NCBI RefSeq assembly: GCF_024713975.1
Contig: NC_091093.1
Location: 9,482,001 to 9,546,000, forward strand
Direction: 5' to 3'
DNA length: 64,000 nt
DNA from: Paralichthys olivaceus
Taxonomy: Eukaryota > Chordata > Actinopteri > Pleuronectiformes > Paralichthyidae
The translations under genes were made by a program, and so were the position numbers. Below, piece by piece: positions 11,367 through 22,852 of the stretch (the first letter of the stretch is position 1; each line of letters begins with the position of its first letter). The notes under the pieces were generated by a model. That model had not been told where the DNA came from. It did no database searches and worked only from the letters and a program-made list of their open reading frames with translations.

Positions 11367-13370
11367 GGTGAGCCCATGTGACAACAAAGATTTTGACAGG
11401 AGAAGTTGGTAAGAGCAGGTAGACACATCAATGACATTTCTAACACACAACAGAGGCAAAATTGAAAAAACAGCTTTATTTCCACCAACACTGTCCATAA
11501 AAACCCACAGGAGGAGTTCACAGCAAGAGGAGAAATTCTTGTTTACTTTCGGTTTCTGACCAGCAGCTGACAGGCTGATATTAACTTGGAAAAGCAACAA
11601 TATTCGAGAGCTCTTGGTGATAAAGGCCGACACTGATATTGCTGTGCTATAAAGAAAAACACGTAATCTCTGCAGCAGAATTTATACGTAATGTCCTGCC
11701 TCCTGCATGTTCTACCACCCCTTGTCTGAACGCTCTCTCCTGTTGTTGTGAACATGTCTGACTTATGCTGGGTTTTTCATATGTGAAAGACAAGAAAATG
11801 TCTTATTATCATATTGGGAGTTGTATGTCACCTTATTGTTATTAATATCAGATCAATAAAAAAGATACACACATTTATATTGCTGTATCCTCAGGATTTA
11901 ATCCAATTCGATAACCAAAATTATAAAAAGTTCTTAAAAAATCTGTTCAGTTTAGTGGGACAAGCTTTCACTACCAATTCTTTGTGTGTGTCACTCACGC
12001 ACACACACACGGAGAAAAATAACAAGGACAAATTCAAACAAGGTTTCCTTCCTTTCACACACATTTACTCCGCAAAACACACACACACAGACACACTAAT
12101 CTTTACACCAGGTTAATTCTGTGCCAACACAGCGATTAGTGCACTTGATACAATTAACTCACTGGTCCAGCTATAGCAGGGGCACATCTCAGTGCCGTAC
12201 CCCTGCCACTCTCTCGAGGAACTCCTCCAACAGGCTTTAACAAAGACGGCCTATTAGCTTGGTATTATGCAGGCAGCTAATTGAGTCCCTTATTTAATCA
12301 AGTTCAGCACAAACAGCCAGTCCTGCTGCTGATAAGAGTTTTGAGTGCAGACAGATTCATGAGAAGAGCTACGCTAACAGCATGTTGGATTTAGTCCCAA
12401 TCTGGTTTGAATGGAAATGAACACTAGGGGGTGACTGTGAGGACAGAGAACAGGAGCGCATGGTAAAGGATAAAATGGTCTGCCATCATCTGAAGAGGCT
12501 GTTTATTAACTATATCAGGACTCCCCCTGCCCCCTTAATTTGACTTACAAGACAGTGGATGAATACAAAAAGGAAGTAAGAGCAACCCACAATCATGTGA
12601 TAAGCAGTGGTATTAATACTAACCAGCATTAGGGGCTGTCTCATGCTTTTTTCACATACTTCAAATAACAGGGTAAAGCCTGTAGGGGTAACAAAGTTAC
12701 TCAACAGGTTTCTGACAGTTTTCAACAGCTGAGAAGCAGTGTGTAATAAGTTACTATTCAACATATGATTTCCTCTCCTTAGTGGACAAAAAGAAGTAGC
12801 GTTTCTGCTGATCATTACTATTTCAAATGCTAGAATCTGTCATGAACAGTAGAATTATGGACATCGGGTGCAGTATCATGTATGTGGATGGTAGCCTTAA
12901 AAAGAAGCAGACATTAACTTGATGAGCAAATCTCATTCAGTTGAAGCATTTCAGATCGTACAGCCGCAAAACACCTTGTGGGTTAATTTGCTTCATGTCT
13001 ATGTTGCTTTCACATGGTGCTTTACCACTGACCCCTGCAAAAGACAGCTGTGACTGAGGTTTGAGCACAACCTGAGCCTGGCTCTATATCAATCAGGCCC
13101 CAATAAGTGGGAATAGCAGGCAGTGATTCTAACTAAGGCATCTGTCTTTCTTGAGGCATCTACAAGTGTCAGCTCAGACGATGGTCGCTCAGTGAGATTT
13201 AAGATGATATTTTAAGGGCTTGCACTGTGCGAGAAAGTGAGAAATGGCAAGACATGATCCATCCAGAGAGAAACACACTTCACAATAACCAGCCAACTCC
13301 CACAGTTTTTATTCCAAACACCAGTAGGTCCAAAAACCTACTTAAATAAGATCGATGCTGTAAGCCTGTA
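11367..13370. other. chd9 intron 2, no gene seen
   Basis: Mostly unique sequence with short CA runs at about 11998-12010 and 12078-12096. The stretch to about 11770 may belong to the same dispersed repeat as the preceding hairpin. No exon recognised. Confidence 0.45.
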
Positions 13371-13735
13371 ACTAGAGGCACTATGCAGAGTACATACCTC
13401 CACCAAGGCCCAACTGTCCCCTTATAGAACCACATATCAATTCACTAGATCCAGATTCTTTTTTGGATCTGCACCAAATTGCACACACTCATAACAGTCC
13501 ATAAAACATGCCTGGTTGTTTTCACAAAGATTCATGCATTATTCTTTGAGTAATCAATGAAAATGTTGAAAAATGCAGTTCTGAATCAACAGCTAAATTT
13601 AGTTGGTTCTTCCCTGACCCATATGGCATACTTCCACCAGGTTTCATGGTAATCCGTCCGTTATTGCATAATCCTGCTAACTAACAGACAGACAAACAAA
13701 CCCAGACGAAAACATAACCTCCTAGGAGGAAGTAG
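13371..13735. repeat. Dispersed repeat with 'ACCTCC(A/G)CCAAGG' start, copy A
   Basis: Shares with 26345-26690, in the same orientation, the blocks ATACCTCCRCCAAGG, CAGTCCCCTTAT, GATCWGCACCAAAT and, near the end, CTTCCACCARGTTTCAT and GAAAACATRACCTCCT. This is a widely dispersed teleost repeat in my experience. It has no intact coding frame, so the class is left open. Confidence 0.65.
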
Positions 13736-15609
13736 TAAACTTGTAATTAAACTACATACGGGTCTCTTCAACCTGGGATCAGCACTGATCAAAAGATAAG
13801 TTTATCACCAGGATCTGTTCCTTTAAACAAGCCTCTGGTAACTTGGACTTAAGCACAGCACAGGTGGCTTCAAAACAAGTGGTAGTTTTTGCAGGTGCTA
13901 CATGATTCATCTTCTGCAGAAGAAAGAAATCTGTTTTTTTACACTGCTCAAACTTAACTGTGAAGCCTCTTCTTTTAAGGCTTGTTTTTAACAGTAGTTG
14001 CTCTGAGTAATGACATAATGCTCTCTGAATCAGAGATGGCACAGTAGGTCAGACACCAGGCTGTGAAGTGAGGCTGAATTGTGCAAAACAAGCAAGCCAG
14101 ATGATGCCATTCATTAAATGGAACATCAGTGCAAACCGAAGAGTGAAGCTGAGAGGAGGTCCCTAAGGATGTGAAAGACAGAGAGGGAGGGAAGGAGGGA
14201 GTAAGGAAGGGATGAGGTGGAAGAGAATTCAGTGAGGGGCTTACTGCCAGACCTTTACAACTCCTTCATTATTAAAGCAGTGCAAAGAAGGAGCAGGGCC
14301 ACTGCCTGTGCAAAGAGGAACACACACAAAGGCAGCTACGAACATCTGCGCACAAGCAAGACAGAGCTGGTGTGTAGTCGACCTGCAGCCTTCAGGAATT
14401 GATGAAGTAAGGATTTTATTTTCCCCTCTACCTCCTGCTCAGTTCGAGGCAGGTGTCGGTGATGTCAATCACCAGTGGAATGGTAGAGACCTGGCACATG
14501 CTCTTCCACCATCAACAAATAGAAGATATTTAACAGGATCATCTGTACGCCAATTATATGAAGAAAATGTAGAAATATCGTGTTTCCTTTAGAGATTTAG
14601 CTTGAAACTAAGTATAGGACCAAATTCCACTACGGTTGAGATGTGTAACTCCGAACTTTTTTTCACTGGTAAAAAAGTCAGTTTTGATCTTTGATCACCA
14701 CTCCTGTAGCATGTGATCTTAACACACCAGGTAAGAAGTTTTTTAATCTGAAACTCTAACCTCACGTTGTATCAACAATGTTAACACAGCGATTCCAAAA
14801 CTTGTGTCCATCATTAAAGTTTTTTGGCACAAGATAAATTCGCCATTTGCCTATCTGACAAAGGTGTTCCAGAGTTGTTTGAGCTCTTCAAGATCAAATT
14901 GGAATCACAGAAATTTGTTTTCTTCTTTTTAATACATGATCTCACTGAAATCCTGAAATAGACTTGGAACCAATCTGAATAATTTGGTAGTTCCTGATCA
15001 GATTAAATTATTCTTGATCCTCACAGTTTATAAAAAGTCATCCTCACTGCTCGACGCCATTGTATCTCCTACTGAGAATAATAATATAACGCATCGGACT
15101 CCATGTGCAAGGTTTCTGTGTGTGATTATTATTGGATGATGGATTTAAAAAAAAGGATGTGACACATATGGCCTCAGTGTGCAAAGGCCTTAAATCAGAT
15201 TATTACTTTTTTTTGGTACAAGGATATATAGCCACTGACACTATAGTCTAGAATATTTGAGAACAAGTCAGATGAAGGCTGAACTGTTTCAGTAACCACT
15301 GCATTTCATCCAATTGTGGCTGTAAATACTCATAAGTGAGTAGGGAGCCAATCATGGTGACAATCAGAGTGACTGCTGAGCTGTGAAACAGAGAAGACAA
15401 AGAGCAGCAGTGATGTCAAAGCAGCATCTTGATTCAAAGTAAAGTTAATGTTGAAGAGTGTGTAGAAACATGACCACAAAAAAAAAATATGTTAATAAAT
15501 GGAAGAAGTCAGTGGATGAAAATAAAAAGATGAAAGGCTGTGTGTTGGTGGCGAATAGAAGAAAACAACCTTCTTTGATGTCAAGAATAAGGTGGTAACA
15601 CAAACAAGA
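13736..15609. other. chd9 intron 2, no gene seen
   Basis: Unique intronic sequence. No exon, RNA gene or recognised mobile element was found. Confidence 0.5.
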
Positions 15610-15780
15610 ATAAAGTCTTCTGATATCTGATATTCCCTCTGTAAAATTACAACTTTATTCTGATGATATTTTGACTTTATTCTGGTAATATTAGGACTCT
15701 ACGTTCTTAATATAACTTCATTTTACATAATATTCCAACTTTATTTTAGAAATCTCATATTTTTTTGCCCTTCATGTGGC
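15610..15780. repeat. AT-rich degenerate tandem repeat (ACTTTATTCT type)
   Basis: Degenerate repeats of 'taatattacaactttattct' type, ending in a TGTGGCCCAA block. A related shorter copy lies at about 18310-18435, ending in AAGTGGCCCAA. It looks like one dispersed repeat family present twice in the intron. Confidence 0.55.
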
Positions 15781-17380
15781 CCAATTGTGCCATCATAGAA
15801 CCAAAATATACAGGGCACAGTAGTTGCTTGTCTAACTTTTTTTTTTTAAGTGCCAAAGATTTAATCAAATTCTTTGGAAAACACTGAACCAATATTATTT
15901 TACCTCTTTATGATCCTGTATGATGACAGTGCGTCTCAATTCACAATAAGTAATGATAAATTGACGTGCCAGTTTTGACAGAGACCTTACTTCTTATAAG
16001 TAAACATTAAACCGAGTGAGTCAATAGTGCCGTCAACAGAAACTGAATGTTGTAAAATACACACATGACACCTCAATAAACACAGTATTGCCTTGCAACA
16101 CTGGAGTCCATGGCAACAAGCTAATGACTTCCTAATGACACAAACCTGTTTGCTGAACTTGCAATCAGTAACCAGTCAGCCAACCGTCGTCGCTGTGGAC
16201 AGCATGACCGACACTACGTTTTGTCAAAGTCAAACTGTGGCTCAGACAACCATGTGTTGACTGGAATGGGAGACAGACTCAATGAAAAAAGAGTCCTACT
16301 AACTTAAACTAACCTTTTATTCAAGCTTTATTTGATCTTAATATGTTTCATTCCAACATTTTCACACGCAGTCTCTTCCTCCTGCTGCAACACAACAGTC
16401 CATGTGTCAGTTGTATACACAAGGGCAAGGAGGTCATTTCCCTTTCACACCTTTTCAAATTTCCTCTTCTTCAATGAGGTCAATTAAACATTTTTGTGTT
16501 CTCCCATAAAATCATGTCTTTCCATATCCAGAGACACTGCAGCAGTCTAACCTCCCAGCTTTCCATTCTTCACCAGTCAAAGGTTAACATGAGTTCAAGG
16601 AAGCTGCCTCACTTCTCAACCACGAAGCCTCACATTCCTGTCACAACACACACACCCATACGAAAACCCTCCACATTTGACCGATGAGAAAAACACACAC
16701 ACTCATCACCCCTGAAAAAATAATAAAAGTCTCTAATCCCTTTGGGATTAAGCAGAAGAGAGAAGGGCGCAGAGAAAAGCAGAATAAAAGAACATGCTTT
16801 AAATTCAGACCTACTGTGCAGTTTGGGCTGGCAGCGTTCCCACATGCTCTTGACACAGTCAATCCGAGTACAACTCCCTCCTCCCTCTCCTCTCTTAGGC
16901 CCGCCCCTGCCTCCTTCAATGAACCCTCCCCTTCAGCCCAGAGCAAAGACCGCCTGACTTCCTGTTTACCTCTGACCCTTAGTTATCCCCCGCCCCCGCC
17001 CTTATCTGGCAGGCCTCCAAAACAGACAAGCCGGGGAGGCCGGATGCATGCACACAGAACACTTTACAGAGAGTGAGCATGAAGGGGTGGGAAAGGAGAG
17101 AGGAGTGGGGTGGCGGGTGAGGGGTGGGAGGGTAATCAGAGTATGAGTGAGACAGCCTATCACCATGTGACAACAGAAGCAGCAGGTTTCACAGGGGTTT
17201 GTGCGCGAGTGTGTGCTAAATGTGCATGTGTGTTGCATGTGGGTGGTAGGGTGAGGGCTGGGGTGATGCATGGTGTCATGTTTCAGGGCTGATTATGGCA
17301 TTGCCTGCCCAGTCTGGTCAGCTGGTTGCCTTAGAGTTATATAAACCTCAACAGAGGTCAGTAAGCAACAAAGCCACCAT

Positions 17381-17382
<2 letters not shown>
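15781..17382. other. chd9 intron 2, no gene seen
   Basis: Unique intron with a somewhat GC-rich, CT/GA-rich part at about 16860-17140. No exon with a family match. Confidence 0.5.

Positions 17383-17431
<49 letters not shown>
17383..17431. repeat. (CA)n microsatellite, about 24 units
   Basis: Pure CA repeat in chd9 intron 2. Confidence 0.97.
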
Positions 17432-17434
<3 letters not shown>

Positions 17435-20400
17435 CCATTCTTGCAAGGGAACACATAACCTGAGTTGCTTACTGGCGACATCAGCTCTGGACCCATGGCA
17501 GGGCAGAGAGGGTTGATACCTAGATACCTTCACAGATAACAAATCAGCCACACAGGTAGCCGGGGAGGAGGCATCTGGTCAATGTCACTGCCTGAGGGCC
17601 TGAAATGGCTAGAGCAGCCCAGGCCATCAGGATCCATCAGTCTCCACTTCAATCTCTGTTTCTAGCCTGTTCAGCATTTGCACCCTCATATTTGAAGCCT
17701 TTGGTTTTACAGCAGAGTGTGGCAATAGGAACAAAAACTGCAAAGCAAAGCATTAAGTTTAAAAGTGCCATGACAAAAAAAAAAGATCTACCAGTATATA
17801 TCAAAATACAGGAGGCTGATATGATGTCCCATGGAAAAGAAAGAAAGGCCCAACTGCAGCTTTGTAACAATTTAATGAGAAAAAGTTATAATATTTTGAA
17901 AACTGAGTTGTAATTTAACAATGAAAAACTTGGAGCAGCATGGAGAACCTGTTTCACTCCTTGTATATCCAAAATCTTGATTACCAATCTCATTGTTTCC
18001 TGAGAAACTACAAAACTCCTTCGACTATCACACAGATGTAACCAACAATAGCCTTGTGGTTGACCACTATCAAACATTTACTCCTCCACAAAAGAAGCAA
18101 TTTCCTCCAAGTCCATGTGTTTCTTCCTCCAGAATAGAACGTTTCTTGCACAATAATATCAAAGTCCTGATATGAAAATAATTACCCACAAGATGTTATA
18201 TTATTAAGTATTTTGTTATTTGTGAAAGCTTTAGTATAACTTAAGATATTCCACTGTCCTTATTTTACCACAGATGAAAGGCTGATCTTCTGCTAAACCA
18301 ACTCTAATATGACATAGCCTAAAATTATAATTACAACTTTATTTTCATTGATTTACATTTTTTTTTTAAATATTGCAAATTTATTCTCATAATATCGCAA
18401 GAAAAAGGTTGGAATCTGGATTATTTTCTGTTTAAGTGGCCCAAATACTCCTTTTACATGTACAAATTCTCATAATCAAACAAAATACACTTAAAGGACT
18501 ATTGTGTTTAAATACATTGAAAAGCTGCTACATAGATTTTAGAGTAACCACCCTTTGCAGTTCATTAAAACATGGTTTCTAATTTCTTAATTTCTCCCAG
18601 CAACCTGGTTTTGTGTATGATCTGAAAGGTGATGAACCATGTCAGTGTTAAATGGATGATGGTTCCTTAGGTACCAAAAGGGTGGGACTGAGATCTGGGT
18701 GGCGAACATCCTCTTTCAGTTTGAGTGCAGAGAAAAGGGGTATATTGAATGAGCTGTTGTTGCTCCATAAATCACCACAACCAGTTTCCTTTTTGCATTT
18801 GGGGCATTGTTAAGATCAACAATACAAAAAACACTTTACAAAACTTCCAGTTTTAAAGTGTGAAAATCAGCCTCAACACTTTTTAACACTAACATATTTT
18901 CCAGCATCTCCCTCCACATAATGAAACGTCATAGAAGAAATGTATGCAACACTATAGAATGATATAGTACATTTTTGGGAAATCCATTTTAGAAAAGACT
19001 TTATTTTACAAATAAAATCACAAAAAGGAAAAATCTGCCACTTAAACATGCGCAGACATCTCTGACACACCATTCTTCACTTCCTGACTAGTCATAGTAT
19101 AAAAAGTGGCTGCTGACTCACTTAAGTACAGGTAAGCAATACATAGTGGGTCATGCAGCCCAGAACTACTTCCTCAGATAAAGCCACTTACAGCTCATAC
19201 ATATTGTTGAAATGATTCCCGGACAGCCCAGAGTTCTACCCACATCTGTTGATTTGAATTTAGATCCATTGCAACGGAGTCCATCGCATTACTTTTACTC
19301 AATTTAACCTCTGAACACAGTAACCTGGGACAACTATTCTATCTTGAACCCCGGGTGCTCATCACAGCTGCAGCTGACCATTACAACCATTGGCAATCCT
19401 AATTAGCCACATTCACTGCGGGGGAGTGAAGAGTGGGCAGCTATCTCCTGATGCCTTGCCTGTTCAGCAAACACACTATCAGCAGGCTCTTCACACATCA
19501 GTGCACATGAATAGCACAGTCAGCCTGTAAGCATCAACACGGGCTGGATGTTGACACAGACAGGGAGAGGCTCGTTCGTATGGCTGTGGTTCACAGCCCA
19601 ATTCAATCAAGGACCTTTACAGACAGGCAAATAGGTTGTGTGGATGAACTCTGGTTTAGGCAGGCCGCCAGTTTTGTTGTTGCCTACAGCCTGTTAGGGG
19701 ATAGTTGGGGCAGTGCTCAACACACAGGTTGTGTTTTGGCTCATAGACATAGGTTTGTTTTCAGAAGTAGAAGGACATAATGGGTCTGTGGCCACTCAGA
19801 GAGCCCAGTTTAGAGAGATCTAAATTACTGACTCACACGGTAAATGTAAGTGTCAATCCTGTTTGCCACTCTTGGGTAGGTGCTGATACAGAAAATGTGG
19901 TACTGGTAAAAAAATGTCAACTACAGTTTAGTTTTTTTTTCAGTATGTTGAGATATCATTTTTTTCAGTAGTGGGCCATACCAAACACAAGTGCTCTTCT
20001 GATATAAATGTGTGAATAATTGTGCATTTGTCTAGTTTAAATTAGAGATAATCGGTTTCCACTGCCTTAAAAGACAACATGTACAATTGTAGTTAAACGT
20101 GTGAATCTTGCATTAACACTGCTTGAATCTTATCAAAAAGAACCCATGGATGTACTGATATTCATGTCCTTTTTATTTGAAATGTTCACACCATGATGAA
20201 ACGTCTGCCGCTTTCGCTGCTGACCATGCGTCACTTGTGGGCCAGGAGGATGTGTGGATGCTGCTAAGTTACCAGCCAACTGAGGTCCAGGAACTGCCTG
20301 AAGCCTGTTACAGCCAGCTAATGCATTCGCTCAACCTCCCCCTCCGCTTCTTTTCTCCCTCTCACTGCTCGTCCTCGCTGTCTCTTTCCCTCCCTTTCTT

Positions 20401-21189
20401 GCCTAAGCGCTCCTTTTTTCCATGAACTACTGCTCTCTCCATCCCCCGGACCCCCTCCCCCTCCCTCAAGTGCTAACCACTCTCCTTCACCATGCTATTT
20501 TCCTCCCGCCTGCTCTCTCACACGTGCACGCATACACACAGAGACTGTGGCAGCAACCACAACAGCGTGCAACCTCCCCCACACTCCAGCGAGGCAGTGT
20601 GCAAGTGCCTCTGGCTTGCCCTGACCCACATCTTGATATAGCCCTAAGTATGCTTACAGCTAAGTCCTGAAGACACTCCTGCCACTCTTAGCCTAATCAG
20701 GCCTGACCTGCTGTCGGCGAGCTGAGCAGGACAGGCTGGTCAGACCATTATCATTTTCAGAGGGCTTTCAGATGGCCCAAGGTACTGCCTCTCCACCTCC
20801 CCCCACTCCACCACTGATTGTAGGTTTGCTACTAGACAGGCACATGTTCTATCTGGGATAGTTGGTTAAACATTACATGAGTGACTGGATTCTCCTGTAT
20901 AGTATACTATGTCAGCAAGGAAATGTTCTCCATTAGTAAAGCAAGCATTGAGCCTTTATTACAGCAAATGTCTTCACTAAATGTCAACTTATTAACCTTC
21001 TCTCCCCTCACTTCTCATCTATTATCTGGCCTGAGAACTAAAAAAGGTTAAGGACAGCTTGCACAGACTGTATTCATATAAATTAGAGCAGATAGAATTG
21101 TACTTTAGGGGGTTCTCTGCTAAAATACCCAGCCATGTATTTGCAATGCATTGTAGTTTTCAAGGATATAAAAGAAATAATGTTATTAC
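17432..21189. other. chd9 intron 2, 5' portion, no gene seen
   Basis: Contains the AT-rich repeat copy at about 18310-18435 and a CT-rich patch at about 20340-20480. The donor for this 19.2-kb intron is GTAATA, first base at 21189 on the minus strand. No further coding exon was recognised between 1959 and 21189 apart from the candidate exon 1b. Confidence 0.5.
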
Positions 21190-22752
21190 CTTCTCTTCCC
21201 TGTACTCAACAGGTGGTGGTTTACTGTGCTCATGTCCCCTCTCCATGCTGGAACTGGCCCAGGAACAGTTGGATTCATCCTGCTGGCTGAGAGCAGCCTC
21301 CAGCTGGGGCAGTAGGTCAGGCAAGAGGTCAGGAGGCTCCAGTCCCTCCAAGTCTCCATCCTGAGCCTCTGATGTGAGGAGACCATCTCTCAAAGCCTGG
21401 TATCCATTAGTGTTGATGGCACCGCAGCTCCGAGGCTGTGCGGAGGGCAGCTGGCTGCCCATAGTTGGGTAACAGCTCATGGATTCACCAAACATCTCAG
21501 ATGACCCACTGCTTCCTTGAGTTTCACCAGAACAATGTAGGGCCCGGAAAGGACATTCATCTACTTGGGTACCTGGGGTCTTAGTGTGCTGCTGATTCAT
21601 AACTCCTGTGGATGGAAACTGACACACTGTCCCTGAGAGCTCAGATACTGTGGAAGTGAGAGATACACTGGTGGTGAGAGTGGGCCCTGAGGCTTTGGAC
21701 AAAGATTGCTGATTGAGACTGGGTATTTCAGGCTCTCCAGGGTAAGCAGGGTACGGAGCCAGTTGGTAAGCAGGGGCAGAACTGACTGAGCATGTGGGCA
21801 GGGAGAGAACCATAGATGATGAATGCATGGGGAAGGGCAGGTTCGGCTCTTCCAGTCCTGACCCAGAGAAGGCCTGGCCTACTGAGGTCAAACGGTAGGA
21901 ACCATGTTGCTGCTGATGTTGCTGTAAGCAAGTCCCACTCAGAGAAGCATTCTGACTATCCAAATAAGACTTGTTTGGCAGAGCCCTTGATTGGAATCTC
22001 TGTCCTCCTACAGATAGTTGGTGCTGAGCCCGCTGTTGACTATGGTGAACTTGCTGACTTCCCTGGTGAAAAGAGAAATTGTGATGCTGCTGTTGCTGCA
22101 GGGACATAGTCTGTGTGTTAATTTGTTGGGACTGGCACTGGTTTAACAGCTGTTGCTGATGACTTTGCTGTTGTTGCAGCTGCTGCCTCATTCTGTGCTG
22201 CTGCTCCTGTTGTGGATTACGGCAGGGTTGATGTTGTTGCTGTTGTATATGTTGTCTGACATTAAGTTGCTGCTGCTGATGACAAAGCTGTTGTTGCTGA
22301 TGTTGCTGTTGTTGAGATACAGGGTGGAACATATTCCCATTCTGGTCTTGGTTGCCCCACATTGGACTGCTACTGTTACAAAAGAGCCCATTGGACTGAG
22401 GCACTTGGCTCATGGCTGCATTGTGGTACTGGCCATGCTGCTCTGGCATTGTGCTGCCACCTCCAGCACCTGTGCCTCTATGACCAGAAAATGTTTGCCC
22501 TGTAATATTCTGTCCCTTAATGCCAATGTAGTGATCTATCTGTTGACCATAAGTGGGCATCACTTGTTGGGTAGAAACTGGTGGCATTATGTCTTGCTGC
22601 TTTCCTGGACCCAGAGGCTCCACTTGGTGGAGGGGCTCAAAATCAGCACTGAGGTTCAGCTCATCCACAAGTGATGGTGCTGTTGGAAACTCATCCTCGT
22701 CCAGTCCTTCCAAACCTCCAACAAAGAGGCTGGGATCGTCAAAGAATTCCAT
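21190..22752 (-). CDS. chd9: chd9 first coding exon: N-terminal 521 residues
   Basis: Minus-strand exon starting at an ATG (22752) preceded in frame by TGA, so this is the first in-frame start. The donor GTAATA ends it in phase 0. Residues 3-42 (FFDDPSLFVGGLEGL then SLVDELNLSADFEPLH) match the human CHD9 N-terminus as I remember it (FFDDANLFGETLEGL, SLVDELNLGAEFEPLH). Residues about 121-133 (NGLF to SSPMWG) also match. A Gln/His-rich tract covers about 147-246. Toward the end, NTNGYQALRDGLL followed by LEGLEPPDLLPDLLPQLEAAL mirrors an acidic/leucine block of human CHD9. The remaining ~2,300 residues (chromodomains, SNF2 helicase, BRK) would be encoded by exon 3 and exons beyond the left edge. 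This N-terminal region is intrinsically disordered and possibly a coactivator surface; it has no enzymatic motif. No frameshift or stop is present. Confidence 0.93.
22015..22314 (-). repeat. Glutamine-rich coding tract (CAG/CAA) in chd9
   Basis: About 100 residues dominated by Gln with His, in short runs (QQQQHQQQQ and similar), encoded by interrupted CAG/CAA codons. On the plus strand it reads as CTG/TTG, producing long Leu/Met-rich frames that are artefacts. Such tracts vary in length between fish species. Confidence 0.9.
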
Positions 22753-22852
22753 GATAGAGCCCAGAGGCTGACTGGAACTTTTGGAACGTCACTGGATCCA
22801 AGCTGGTCCCAATGAGTCTTAGTTGTTACAGCATGTTCATTATATTGTGTCC
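22753..22852 (-). other. chd9: 5'UTR part of chd9 exon 2
   Basis: A TTTTTGGACAG acceptor (last intron base at 22853) precedes 100 nt of untranslated sequence before the ATG at 22752. The in-frame TGA upstream of the ATG and the acceptor show that at least one further 5' non-coding exon exists to the right. Confidence 0.7.
22826..22840 (-). promoter_or_regulatory. Short upstream ORF (MNML) in the chd9 5'UTR
   Basis: Minus strand: ATGAACATGCTGTAA, a four-codon upstream frame with two AUGs and its own stop, 73 nt before the main ATG. If the exon is transcribed as drawn, scanning ribosomes would meet it first, so it could dampen chd9 translation. Confidence 0.6.

Noticed and set aside
22153..22674. 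173-codon plus-strand frame rich in Leu/Met
   Set aside because: It is the antisense of the chd9 CAG/CAA glutamine tract.
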